Positions 55,630-64,000 of a DNA stretch of 64,000 nt are shown here, piece by piece. Both the position numbers and the translations under genes were made by a program. Source of the stretch: Kibdelosporangium aridum (GTDB lineage Bacteria; Actinomycetota; Actinomycetes; Mycobacteriales; Pseudonocardiaceae); NCBI RefSeq assembly GCF_900176515.1, contig NZ_FWXV01000002.1:744001-808000 (forward strand). The letters run 5' to 3'. Below the pieces are notes generated by a model. The model was not told where the DNA came from. It did not search any database and saw only the letters and a program-made list of their open reading frames with translations. The stretch's first letter is position 1; every line of letters starts with the position of its first letter.

Positions 55630-56159
55630 TTGTGCTCCTCCAAGCCCGCCTGCTTGGCCAGCTCAGGACCCTTCACGTAGTAGTCCTGCTCGGTGTCGCC
55701 GAGCCGCATCGGGTGCGGCGGCATCTCCATGCCCGGCAGCAGCGGGGCAAGCAGGTCTTCCTTGGTGAAGATCAGTACCTGGCGGTTGTCGTTGGCCAGC
55801 TCGTACTCGTTGGTCATGGTGAGCGAGCGGGTCGGGCACGCCTCGATGCACAGGCCGCAGCCGATGCACCGCAGGTAGTTGATCTGGTAGTCCGCGCCGT
55901 AGCGCTCACCCGGGGAATAACGCTCTTCCTCGGTGTTGTTGCCACCTTCGACGAAGATCGCGTCCGCCGGGCAGGCCCACGCGCAGAGCTCACAGCCCAC
56001 GCACTTCTCCAGCCCGTCCGGGTGCCGGTTGAGCTGGTGCCGTCCGTGATACCGAGGTGCGGTGACCTTCTTGACCTCGGGGTACTTCTCGGTGGCCACC
56101 TTTTTGAACATCATCCCGAAGGTGACGCCGAAACCCTTCAGCGGATCAAGAAACCCCAT
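55626..56159 (-). CDS. nuoI: NADH-quinone oxidoreductase subunit I
   Basis: A 177-residue iron-sulfur protein with two 4Fe-4S motifs, [12 protein letters not shown] and [12 protein letters not shown], that pass electrons to NuoB. ATG 56159 ([15 protein letters not shown]) overlaps the nuoH end by 14 bases; the longer open frame upstream is out of character for the family. Confidence 0.97.
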   Translation of the reverse strand: MGFLDPLKGFGVTFGMMFKKVATEKYPEVKKVTAPRYHGRHQLNRHPDGLEKCVGCELCAWACPADAIFVEGGNNTEEERYSPGERYGADYQINYLRCIGCGLCIEACPTRSLTMTNEYELANDNRQVLIFTKEDLLAPLLPGMEMPPHPMRLGDTEQDYYVKGPELAKQAGLEEHK

Positions 56160-57438
56160 CGTCGCCCTCCTTTGCGCCAGCCGCGACGGTCTGACGCCTG
56201 CCGGCACGCGAGCGGGCCTGCTTGGTCCGCCTCGGTTTGCTCGGAATCTGCAAGTCGATCGGCGGCACCGGGAAGCCACCGCCGGACAGCGGCACGCGGC
56301 CCGCCCTCGGGTCCCTGCGGTCCGGGATCATCATCACCAGGGCGATCAGCAACAGCACGCCAAAGCCAAGGGAGATCAGGATGCCGGTGGTGCCGAGCGA
56401 GTCCCACGCGTTGATCACGGTGAGCACCACGATGAACACCAGGCTCACCGGTACGAGCAACTTCCAGCCCAGCTTCATGAACTGGTCGTAGCGGTAACGC
56501 GGGAGCGTGCCGCGGATCCAGATGAAGAAGAACAGCGCCAGGCCGACCTTGGCGATGAACCACAACATCGGCCACCAGCCGGTGTTGAAGTAGTTGTTGT
56601 TGATCAGCGAGATCGGCCACGGGGCCATGTAGCCGCCGAGAAACAGCGTCGCGCCCATCGCCGAGACGACGATCATGTTGATGTACTCGGCGATGTAGAA
56701 GATCACGAACTTCATCGAGCTGTACTCGGTGTGGAAGCCCGCGACCAGCTCGGACTCGCCTTCCGGCAAGTCGAACGGGGCCCGGTTGGTCTCACCGACC
56801 ATCGAGATCACGTAGATGATGAACGCCGGGAACAGCGCCACCCCGAACCACAGGCCGTGCTGACCGTCGACGATGTCACCCAGCGACAACGAGTGCGTCT
56901 GCAGGATCACCGCGACGATCGACAGACCCATCGCGATCTCGTACGAGATCACCTGCGCGGCCGAACGCAGACCACCGAGCAGCGGGTACGGAGTGCCGGA
57001 TGACCAACCCGCGAGCACGATGCCGTAGACACCGACCGACGACGCCGCCAGCACCACGAGCACACCGACCGGCAGGTCGACCAGCTGCAGCACGGTCTGC
57101 TCACCGAAGATCGACACCTGGCCGCCGAACGGGATCACCGAGAGGCCGATCATCGTCGGTGCCAAGGCAAGCACCGGAGCGATCCGGTAGGTCACCTTGT
57201 CGGCCGTGCGCGGAATGATCTCTTCCTTGAACGGCATCTTGATCGCGTCGGCGATCGGCTGCAGCAGACCGAACGGACCGACCCGGTTGGGACCAGGCCG
57301 GTTCTGCATCCGGCCGATCAGCCGCCGCTCGGCCCACACCGTGATCATCGCGGTGAGCAGCGCGAACAGGAAGATGAACAGCACCTTCAGCAGGATCAGC
57401 CAGATCGGGTCGTCGGCCAGCAGCTCTGCCCTGGTCAT
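56146..57438 (-). CDS. nuoH: NADH-quinone oxidoreductase subunit H
   Basis: A 430-residue, eight-helix subunit that forms the quinone channel: [21 protein letters not shown], the acidic loop [20 protein letters not shown] and ERAxxR-type basic loop [17 protein letters not shown]. It has a C-terminal hydrophilic tail of about 60 residues. ATG 57438 follows GGAGGGACCGC and overlaps the nuoG stop. Confidence 0.97.
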   Translation of the reverse strand: MTRAELLADDPIWLILLKVLFIFLFALLTAMITVWAERRLIGRMQNRPGPNRVGPFGLLQPIADAIKMPFKEEIIPRTADKVTYRIAPVLALAPTMIGLSVIPFGGQVSIFGEQTVLQLVDLPVGVLVVLAASSVGVYGIVLAGWSSGTPYPLLGGLRSAAQVISYEIAMGLSIVAVILQTHSLSLGDIVDGQHGLWFGVALFPAFIIYVISMVGETNRAPFDLPEGESELVAGFHTEYSSMKFVIFYIAEYINMIVVSAMGATLFLGGYMAPWPISLINNNYFNTGWWPMLWFIAKVGLALFFFIWIRGTLPRYRYDQFMKLGWKLLVPVSLVFIVVLTVINAWDSLGTTGILISLGFGVLLLIALVMMIPDRRDPRAGRVPLSGGGFPVPPIDLQIPSKPRRTKQARSRAGRRQTVAAGAKEGDDGVS

Positions 57439-59879
57439 GCGGTCCCTCCTGGGTGGACGTGCACGGCGCTGCCGTGCACGGCTCCGAGAGTGCGGCGAAC
57501 CGTTACGTCGCCGGAGTTTCCTGGCAGCCACACCACGCCGTCAGGCAGGTCCGCGTACTCGAACGGCACGGTGACCGCACCCCGGTCGGTTTCGACCGTC
57601 ACGGTTTCCGCCTTGTCGACACCGAGGACCGCGGCCGTGTGCTCGGACAGCCGGGCCACCACGCGCCGGGCGGTCCCGGCCAGGTGCGGCTCTTCGTCCT
57701 GCAGCGAACCGTTGTCCAGCAGCTGACGCCACGTGGCGAGCAGCGCCTGGCCGTCGCTCTGCGGCAGGCCCGCCTGGCGCGACTCGACGTCCGGCGCGGT
57801 TGCCTTGGCAGTGCTCGTTTCGCCGAGCCTGGCCAGGTCGCCCGCGGCCGCGGTCGGCGTCTGGGTGAACAGGTCGGCGTCCATCTCGACCGCGAGCGTG
57901 TCCAGCACCCGGCAGTCCGGCAGCGCGCCGGTTCCGTCCAAAGTGGTGCCGAACTCGCGGCGGCGGCCTTCCCAGTTGAGGAAGGTTCCGGCCTTCTCGA
58001 CCGACGGGGCGACCGGCAGTACGACGTCCGCGAACGCGGTCACCGCGCTTTCCCGCAGCTCCAGGCTGAGCACGAAGTCAGCTGTCTGCAACGCTTCCAG
58101 GGCCCGGTCCGGGTCCGGCAGGTCGTACGGGTCGACGCCGCCGACGACCAGCGCAGTCAGTTCGCCCTTCGCTGCGGCCTCGATGATGCCGCTGGTGTCG
58201 CGGCCCGGGGTCTCGGGCAGCGAACCAGGCTCAAGGCCCCATGCCTGCTCGACCTCGGCGCGAGCCGCGGCGTCGGCGACGAGCCTGCCGCCGGGCAGCA
58301 ACGTCGGCAGCGCACCGACTTCGACCGCACCACGCTCTCCAGCGCGCCGCGGGATCCACGCGATCTTGGCGCCGGTCTTGGCCGACAACCGCAGCAGAGC
58401 CGAGAACAGGCCCGGGACCTGCGCGGCGCGCTCGCCGACCAGAACCACCGAACCCGGCTTGCCCAGGCCTTCGGTCACGTCCGCCGCGTGCTGGTCCAGC
58501 GCGTCCACCGCGGCTGCCTCACCGCCGGGCGGCGTGGCGAGCAGCGTGCCGAACGTCTTCTCGACCGCGGGGGACGTCCACTGTCCAATGTGGAAGACCT
58601 TGGTCCTGCCCCGGCGAGCCGCCTTGCGCAGCCGCAGGAAGACGATCGGCGCTTCCTCCTCGGGCTCGAACGCCACGCACAGCACGGTCGGCGCGGTCTC
58701 GATCCCGGCGAACGTCACGCCGGTCTCCGGCGTCGTACCGACCACAGTGGACGCGAGGAACTCCTGCTCCTCGACCGAGTGCGGCCGGGCGCGGAAGTCG
58801 ATGTCGTTGGTGCCCAAGGCAACCCGGGCGAACTTCGAGTACGCGTACGCGTCCTCGACGGTCAACCGGCCACCGGTCAGGACACCGGCGTTGCCACGGG
58901 CCTTGCTCAGTGCCTCGGCCGCGACCTGCAGGGCCTCGGTCCAGGAAGCGTCCTTCAGCTCACCGGTCGCCTTGTCCCGCACCTTCGGCCGCAGCACGCG
59001 GTTGGGAGCGGTGGCGTACCGGAACGCGAAGCGGCCCTTGTCGCAGATCCACTCCTCGTTGACCTCGGGGTCGTTGCCGGCGAGCTTGCGCATCACCTTG
59101 CCGCGCCGCCAGTCCGTGCGCTCGGCACAGCCGGAGGAGCAGTGCTCACACACGCTCGGCGTGGACACCAGGTCGAACGGCCGCGACCGGAACCGGTACG
59201 CGGCGCTGGTCAGCGCACCGACCGGGCAGATCTGGATGGTGTTGCCGGAGAAGTACGACTGGAACGGCTTCTCCTGCGCGATACCGATCTGCTGCTGCGC
59301 GCCACGCTCGAGCAACTCGATGAACGGGTCGCCCGCGATCTGCGCGGAGAACCGGGTGCAGCGCTGGCAGAGCACGCAGCGCTCGCGGTCCAGCAGCACC
59401 TGGGTCGAGATCGGGATCGGCTTGGGGAACGTCCGCTTCTTGTCCACGAACCGGGAGTCCGTGCGGCCGTGCGCCAGCGCCTGGTTCTGCAGCGGGCACT
59501 CGCCGCCCTTGTCGCAGATCGGGCAGTCCAGCGGGTGGTTGATCAGCAGCAGCTCCATCACGCCCTGCTGCGCCTTGTCGGCGACCGGGGACGTGAGCTG
59601 GGTCTTGACCACCATGCCGTCGGCGACCGTGATGGTGCAGGAGGCCTGCGGCTTGGGCATCGGCCTGCCGCCCATCTCCACCTCGACCAGGCACTGGCGG
59701 CAAGCACCGGCCGGGTCGAGCAGCGGGTGGTCGCAGAACCGGGGAATCGTGATCCCCATCCGCTCGGCGGTCCGGATCAGCAGCTCGCCCTTGGGGGCGA
59801 CCACCTCGATACCGTCGATGACAAGCTTCACGTGCCCCTCGGGGACGACAAGCTCGTTCTTCTCGGGTGCAACGGTCAT
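57435..59879 (-). CDS. nuoG: NADH-quinone oxidoreductase subunit G
   Basis: An 814-residue subunit. N-terminal ferredoxin part with [32 protein letters not shown] and CVLCQRC cluster ligands and a further CEHCSSGC cluster site at the start of the molybdopterin-oxidoreductase-like domain, which carries no cofactor in complex I. ATG 59879 ([12 protein letters not shown]) shares a base with the nuoF stop. Confidence 0.97.
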   Translation of the reverse strand: MTVAPEKNELVVPEGHVKLVIDGIEVVAPKGELLIRTAERMGITIPRFCDHPLLDPAGACRQCLVEVEMGGRPMPKPQASCTITVADGMVVKTQLTSPVADKAQQGVMELLLINHPLDCPICDKGGECPLQNQALAHGRTDSRFVDKKRTFPKPIPISTQVLLDRERCVLCQRCTRFSAQIAGDPFIELLERGAQQQIGIAQEKPFQSYFSGNTIQICPVGALTSAAYRFRSRPFDLVSTPSVCEHCSSGCAERTDWRRGKVMRKLAGNDPEVNEEWICDKGRFAFRYATAPNRVLRPKVRDKATGELKDASWTEALQVAAEALSKARGNAGVLTGGRLTVEDAYAYSKFARVALGTNDIDFRARPHSVEEQEFLASTVVGTTPETGVTFAGIETAPTVLCVAFEPEEEAPIVFLRLRKAARRGRTKVFHIGQWTSPAVEKTFGTLLATPPGGEAAAVDALDQHAADVTEGLGKPGSVVLVGERAAQVPGLFSALLRLSAKTGAKIAWIPRRAGERGAVEVGALPTLLPGGRLVADAAARAEVEQAWGLEPGSLPETPGRDTSGIIEAAAKGELTALVVGGVDPYDLPDPDRALEALQTADFVLSLELRESAVTAFADVVLPVAPSVEKAGTFLNWEGRRREFGTTLDGTGALPDCRVLDTLAVEMDADLFTQTPTAAAGDLARLGETSTAKATAPDVESRQAGLPQSDGQALLATWRQLLDNGSLQDEEPHLAGTARRVVARLSEHTAAVLGVDKAETVTVETDRGAVTVPFEYADLPDGVVWLPGNSGDVTVRRTLGAVHGSAVHVHPGGTA

Positions 59880-61177
59880 CAGTTCGCTCCCGCCAGTGCA
59901 GGCTTGCGGTTCTTCTCGCGGTTTTTCTGGCACAGCGCGAGGAACTCGTCCCTGAAGTACTTGATCCCGCTCTGGATCGGGCTGACGGCACCGTCACCCA
60001 GCGCGCAGAACGACCGGCCGAGCACGTTGTCGCAGACGTCCAGCAACGTGTCGATGTCCTCTTCGGTGCCGTTGCCGTCGACCATCCGCTCGAGGATCTG
60101 CGTCAGCCAGTACGTGCCCTCCCGGCAGGGAGTGCACTTGCCGCAGGACTCGTGCTTGTAGAACTGGGTCCACTTCATCACGGCCCACGGCACGGAAACC
60201 GTCTCGTTGAAGACCTGCACGGCGGTGGTGCCGAGCATCGAGCCAGCTTCCGCGGCGCCTTCGAAGTCCAGCGGGACGTCCATGTGCTCCGCGGTGAACA
60301 TCGGAGTGGAGGATCCGCCAGGGGTCCAGAACTTCAGCGGGATGCCGTCCTTCATGCCGCCTGCCATCTCCAGCAGCTGGCGAAGGGTGGTGCCCAGCGG
60401 GGCCTCGTACTGGCCCGGCTTCTCCACGTGCCCGGAGATCGAGTAGATCTTCGGGCCGGGCGACTTCTCGGTGCCCATCTTGCGGAACCAGTCCGAGCCG
60501 CCGTTGATGATGTAGGGAACCGACGCGATCGTCTCGACGTTGTTCACTGTGGTGGGAGCGGCGTAAAGCCCTGCCGCCGCCGGGAAGGGCGGCTTTAGGC
60601 GAGGCTGGCCACGGCGGCCCTCCAGCGAGTCGAGCAGAGCCGTTTCCTCGCCGCAGATGTACGCGCCCGCACCGGCGTGCACCGTGATCTCGAGGTCGTA
60701 GCCGGAGCCGAGGATGTTCGTGCCGAGGTATCCGGCGGCCGTGGCCTCCGCGACGGCCTGGTTGAGCCTGCGGATGCAGTGCAGGGCCTCACCGCGCACG
60801 TAGATGAAGCAGTGGTGGGAGCGCATCGCGTAGGACGCGATGATGCAGCCTTCGATCAACGAGTGCGGGTCCGCCATCATCAGCGGGATGTCCTTGCAGG
60901 TTCCCGGCTCGCCCTCGTCGGCGTTGATCACCAGGTAGTGCGGCTTGTCCTCGTTGGGCGGCATGAAGGACCACTTCAGGCCGGACGGGAAGCCCGCACC
61001 ACCGCGGCCGCGAAGGCCGGAGTCCTTGACCACCTGCACGATCTGCTCCGGCGTGGCGCCAAGAGCCTTGCGTACGGCGGTGTAGCCCTCCAGCTGCTCG
61101 TAGGTCTGGATGGACCAGGAGCGGGGAGACAGCCAGCGCTTGGTGAGTACCGGCGTCACCGGGTCGACTGTGCTCAT
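59879..61177 (-). CDS. nuoF: NADH-quinone oxidoreductase subunit F
   Basis: A 432-residue NADH-binding subunit: [19 protein letters not shown] (NADH loop), [12 protein letters not shown] and [14 protein letters not shown] for FMN, and C-terminal [11 protein letters not shown] for a 4Fe-4S cluster. ATG 61177 overlaps the nuoE stop (ATGA). Confidence 0.98.
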   Translation of the reverse strand: MSTVDPVTPVLTKRWLSPRSWSIQTYEQLEGYTAVRKALGATPEQIVQVVKDSGLRGRGGAGFPSGLKWSFMPPNEDKPHYLVINADEGEPGTCKDIPLMMADPHSLIEGCIIASYAMRSHHCFIYVRGEALHCIRRLNQAVAEATAAGYLGTNILGSGYDLEITVHAGAGAYICGEETALLDSLEGRRGQPRLKPPFPAAAGLYAAPTTVNNVETIASVPYIINGGSDWFRKMGTEKSPGPKIYSISGHVEKPGQYEAPLGTTLRQLLEMAGGMKDGIPLKFWTPGGSSTPMFTAEHMDVPLDFEGAAEAGSMLGTTAVQVFNETVSVPWAVMKWTQFYKHESCGKCTPCREGTYWLTQILERMVDGNGTEEDIDTLLDVCDNVLGRSFCALGDGAVSPIQSGIKYFRDEFLALCQKNREKNRKPALAGAN

Positions 61178-62037
61178 TTCTTCTCCAGGTCGGGGAACGC
61201 CACGGTCGCCGGCATGGCCGGCGCGGTCCAGCCGCGGTCCTGCGCCAACTGCGCGCCCGCGAGCGTCTCCGTCGCCTGCGACGGACCGTCCACATCGGAC
61301 TCGCGCTCGAAGAAGCCCGCCAGCTGCAGCGACACGTCCTTGAAGTCGGTCAGCGGGGCGCCCCGGGTCGGTGCGGGCTTCTCGCCGCGCCGCAAGGCAT
61401 CCACCAGCTCGACCGCCTTGTCCGGCGTCTGGTTGTCGTAGAACTCGTAGTTCACCTGGATCACAGGCCCGAGGTCGCAGGCCGCCAGGCACTCCGCGTG
61501 CTCGATCGTGATCGAGCCGGGCTCGCCAGGCGTACCAGCGGTCTCCTCGTGGCCGAGCGGCTTGCCCGGCTCACCGAGGTGCTCACGCAGCCTGGCGTAG
61601 ATGCTGTCGCCACCGAGCGCAGCGCACAGGGTGTTCGTGCACACGCTGACCAAGTGCTCGCCGCAAGGCTTGCGCTTGTACATCGTGTAGAACGTCGCCA
61701 CCGCGCTGACCTCGGCAGGCGCGAGTTCCAGCTGAGTCGCGCAGAACTGGATCCCGGCCTGGCTGACGTAGCCCTGCACCGACTGCACCAGGTGCAGCAT
61801 GGGCAGCAGCGCCGAGCGGGACTGCGGGTAGCGGGCGATGATCGCCTGCGCCCTGTCCACGATCCCGTCGAAGACGCTCAGGTCCTCACGGATCTCGGTG
61901 ACCAGCTTCTCCGTCTCCGCCTCAGGAAGCACGGACGCGACCGCCGCTTCCCGCGAGTCGTCCACAGTCGACTGGAAGGTGGGCTCGCTGCCGACGGTGG
62001 AACCGCCGTAGGTCTGCCCAGGTCCAGAAGTGGTCAT
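61174..62037 (-). CDS. nuoE: NADH-quinone oxidoreductase subunit E, with C-terminal extension
   Basis: A 287-residue 2Fe-2S subunit: thioredoxin-like core with cluster ligands in CTNTLC and CLAACD. The core ends near residue 230; a further 50-60 residues (from about [15 protein letters not shown]) make it longer than the usual 160-250. ATG 62037 overlaps the nuoD stop. The tail is probably surface-exposed; its role is unknown. Confidence 0.95.
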   Translation of the reverse strand: MTTSGPGQTYGGSTVGSEPTFQSTVDDSREAAVASVLPEAETEKLVTEIREDLSVFDGIVDRAQAIIARYPQSRSALLPMLHLVQSVQGYVSQAGIQFCATQLELAPAEVSAVATFYTMYKRKPCGEHLVSVCTNTLCAALGGDSIYARLREHLGEPGKPLGHEETAGTPGEPGSITIEHAECLAACDLGPVIQVNYEFYDNQTPDKAVELVDALRRGEKPAPTRGAPLTDFKDVSLQLAGFFERESDVDGPSQATETLAGAQLAQDRGWTAPAMPATVAFPDLEKK

Positions 62038-63395
62038 CGGTCCACACCGCCCATGACTGGATCGATCGAAGCGACCGCGGCGATCAGGTCCGCGATCAGC
62101 CCGCCCTCGGCCATGGCGGGCATTGCCTGCAGGTTCACGAAGCTTGGTTCGCGGGCGTGCACGCGCAGCGGCCTGGTGCCGCCGTCGGAGACCAGGTGGT
62201 AGCCGAGCTCGCCGCGCGGCGACTCGATCGGCTGGTACACCTGGCCCGCGGGCACCTGGAAGCCCTCGGTGACCAGCTTGAAGTGGTGGATCAGCGACTC
62301 CATCGACTGGCCCATGATCTTGCGGACGTGCTCGAGCGAGTTGCCCATCCCGTCCGGGCCGATGGTCAGCTGCGCGGGCCACGCGACCTTCTTGTCCTCG
62401 ACCATGACCGGGCCCGGCTCGAGCAGCTTCATCGTCTGCTTGATGATCTTGAGCGACTGGGACATCTCCTCCATGCGGATGAGATAACGCGCCCAGCAGT
62501 CGGCGTCGGTGGACGTCGGGACCTCGAAGTCGACCTCGTCGTACGCCAGGTACGGCTCGATCTTGCGCTGGTCCCACGCCAGACCCGCGGACCGCAGCAC
62601 CGGGCCGGTGATACCGAGCGCCAGGCAGCCGTCCAGCGGCAGGTAGCCGACGTTCTTCAAGCGGTTGCGCCACACAGGCTGTCCAGTGAACAGCTTGTGG
62701 TACATGGCGATGCGCTCTTCCATCGTCTTGACGAACTTGGTCAGGTAGTCCTTCCAGTCCTCCGGAAGGTCCTGAGCCACACCGCCAGGACGGATGAACG
62801 CGTGGTTCATCCGCAGGCCGGTGATGTACTCCAGCGTGTGCAGCAGCACCTCGCGCTCACGGAAGCCAAGCGCGGCAGCGGTCGTGGAGCCGAGCTCCAT
62901 ACCGCCGGTGGCCAGGTACACGAAGTGCGACGAGATCCGGTTGATCTCCAGCAGCAGCTGGCGGATCAGCTGCGCGCGGCGCGGAGCCTCGATGCCCAGC
63001 AGCTTCTCGACACCCATGCAGTACGCGGCTTCGTGCGACAGCGGAGCCAGGTAGTCAGTGCGCGTGATGAACGTGACGCCCTGCGTCCACGTCCGGTACT
63101 CGCAGTTCTTCTCGATCCCGGTGTGCAGGTAGCCGATCACCGCACGGGCCTGGGTGACGGTCTCGCCCTCGATCTCGATCACCAGGCGGAGCACGCCGTG
63201 CGTGGACGGGTGCTGCGGGCCCAGGTTGATCACCATGCGCTCGTCGTGCGTGGCGTCCTCGAGCACCTGGTCCCAGTCGCCACCGGTCAGCGTGTAGACC
63301 GGTCCCTCGGTGGTCTGCCTCGGTTCGGCGGCGTACGGGTCGCCGGTGGCGGCGCTCGCGTCGGGTGTGGTGGCGTCAGTCGGGTTAGTGGTCAC
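62034..63395 (-). CDS. nuoD: NADH-quinone oxidoreductase subunit D
   Basis: A 453-residue 49-kDa-type subunit: [18 protein letters not shown] near the start, [15 protein letters not shown] lining the quinone site, [15 protein letters not shown] and a C-terminal [12 protein letters not shown] start overlapping the nuoC stop (GTGA), following a Thr/Ala-rich leader of about 30 residues. Confidence 0.97.
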   Translation of the reverse strand: MTTNPTDATTPDASAATGDPYAAEPRQTTEGPVYTLTGGDWDQVLEDATHDERMVINLGPQHPSTHGVLRLVIEIEGETVTQARAVIGYLHTGIEKNCEYRTWTQGVTFITRTDYLAPLSHEAAYCMGVEKLLGIEAPRRAQLIRQLLLEINRISSHFVYLATGGMELGSTTAAALGFREREVLLHTLEYITGLRMNHAFIRPGGVAQDLPEDWKDYLTKFVKTMEERIAMYHKLFTGQPVWRNRLKNVGYLPLDGCLALGITGPVLRSAGLAWDQRKIEPYLAYDEVDFEVPTSTDADCWARYLIRMEEMSQSLKIIKQTMKLLEPGPVMVEDKKVAWPAQLTIGPDGMGNSLEHVRKIMGQSMESLIHHFKLVTEGFQVPAGQVYQPIESPRGELGYHLVSDGGTRPLRVHAREPSFVNLQAMPAMAEGGLIADLIAAVASIDPVMGGVDR

Positions 63396-64000
63396 GAGTA
63401 AGACCTCCGCTGGTCGGGCGGTGGGATCTCCGCGCCCTTGTACTCAACCGGGATGCCGCCGAGCGGGTAGTCCTTGCGCTGCGGGTGGCCGTCCCAGTCG
63501 TCCGGCATGAGGATCCGGGTCAGCGCCGGGTGGCCGTCGTAGACGATCCCGAACATGTCCCAGGCTTCGCGCTCCTGCCAGTCGGCCGTCGGGTAGACCT
63601 CGACGACGCTCGGCACGTGCGGGTCCTCGACATCCAGCGCGACCTCGAGGCGGATCCGGCGCCGATACGTCATCGATGTCAGGTGGTAGACCGAATGCAG
63701 CCGCTGCGGCACGTCGACGCCGTAGTCGACGCCGGAGACCGAACTGCACAGCTCGAAGCGCAGCGCGGGCTCGTCACGCAGGATCCGGCAGATCTTCAGC
63801 AGGTGTTCACGGGCGACGTAGTACGTGATCTCGCCGCGGTCGACTGTGACCTGCAGGAGCGCTTCGGCCGGGACGTTGCGGCGGGAGAACGCCGCCATCA
63901 TCTCGTCGGTGACCTCGTCGAACCAGCCGCCGTAAGGGCGCTCGGCCGGAGGCGGGCTGTACGCGGGCAGCCGCAGGCCGCCGAAGCCAGAGGTGTCACC
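63392..64000 (-). CDS. nuoC: NADH-quinone oxidoreductase subunit C (partial, N-terminus off right edge)
   Basis: At least 202 residues of the 30-kDa-type subunit: [30 protein letters not shown] core (seen in parts), then [37 protein letters not shown] and the end [17 protein letters not shown]. An ATG exists at 63901, but the frame stays open to base 64000 with family-like sequence ([12 protein letters not shown]), so the true start lies beyond. nuoA and nuoB are expected there. Confidence 0.95.
   Translation of the reverse strand, partial: GDTSGFGGLRLPAYSPPPAERPYGGWFDEVTDEMMAAFSRRNVPAEALLQVTVDRGEITYYVAREHLLKICRILRDEPALRFELCSSVSGVDYGVDVPQRLHSVYHLTSMTYRRRIRLEVALDVEDPHVPSVVEVYPTADWQEREAWDMFGIVYDGHPALTRILMPDDWDGHPQRKDYPLGGIPVEYKGAEIPPPDQRRSYS

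Noticed and set aside
57453..60161. A 902-residue open frame on the plus strand, and similar long frames opposite nuoL (52527-54503) and nuoM (50734-52710).
   Set aside because: They lie fully antisense to well-supported nuo genes and show Arg/Val/Asp-rich composition expected from the reverse of GC-rich codons; no domain is recognisable.
61178..62673. N-terminally extended versions of nuoF and nuoE.
   Set aside because: The extra parts are out-of-frame readings of the preceding nuo genes; ATG starts with 4-base overlaps match the family N-termini.

Overview
The window is chromosomal DNA of a high-GC actinomycete, most likely a member of the Pseudonocardiaceae (Amycolatopsis/Kibdelosporangium-like). 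The reasons are very GC-rich codon use, frequent GTG starts and 4-base ATGA/GTGA gene overlaps, an mce operon, the tRNA-Thr/tRNA-Met/rpmG/hadAB/tRNA-Trp/secE/nusG/rplKA block known from mycobacteria and relatives, an XRE-DUF5753/DUF397 pair, an EspG-like protein, a deazaflavin(F420)-type reductase, a mycothiol-type DinB domain in an anti-sigma factor and a glycopeptide-type glycosyltransferase. I see no insertion sequence, prophage, CRISPR array or rRNA gene.

Layout. 1-8257 (minus): mce lipid-import operon in the order mkl, yrbEA, yrbEB, mceA-E; it runs off the left edge. 8478-9338: secreted V8/trypsin-like protease. 9351-14090: a compact cluster with an ABC-2 transporter pair, a 539-residue protein fusing a squalene/phytoene-synthase-like domain to a cis-prenyltransferase, and, divergently, a short GMC oxidoreductase and a deazaflavin-type reductase. 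14162-15325: rplJL with its L10 leader. 15375-21268: accessory genes (membrane protein, GH3 hydrolase, two-component system, small protein, glycosyltransferase, TetR). 21381-28126: ribosomal/transcription/secretion core (rplA, rplK, nusG, secE), tRNA-Trp, aspC, a Tat-exported PLP enzyme, hadBA, rpmG, tRNA-Met and tRNA-Thr. 28191-33220: a GGDEF-EAL protein, an 850-base non-coding stretch with a strikingly T-poor tract, tRNA-Tyr, and yajQ coupled to rmlA. 33206-37859: anti-sigma/sigma pair, htpX, siderophore-interacting protein, ddaH and a divergent Lrp regulator. 37923-41840: a crotonase lacking both catalytic glutamates, then korAB behind a pair of inverted-repeat operators. 41877-49371: TetR/hydrolase pair with double operator, EspG-like protein, diguanylate cyclase, proline-rich membrane protein, polyprenyl diphosphate synthase, and an XRE/DUF397 locus. 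49368-64000: NADH dehydrogenase I operon from nuoN back to nuoC, running off the right edge.

How the genes work together. Much of the right half is respiratory: KorAB feeds reduced ferredoxin, the polyprenyl diphosphate synthase probably supplies the menaquinone side chain, and complex I uses that quinone. Three cyclic-di-GMP-related proteins (degenerate GGDEF/intact EAL, YajQ family, GGEEF cyclase with I-site) lie within 17 kb. The best candidate for an undescribed system is the 9.3-14.1 kb isoprenoid cluster: one polypeptide carries the motifs for making a cis-prenyl diphosphate and for a squalene/phytoene-synthase-type reaction, next to two redox enzymes and a dedicated ABC-2 exporter.
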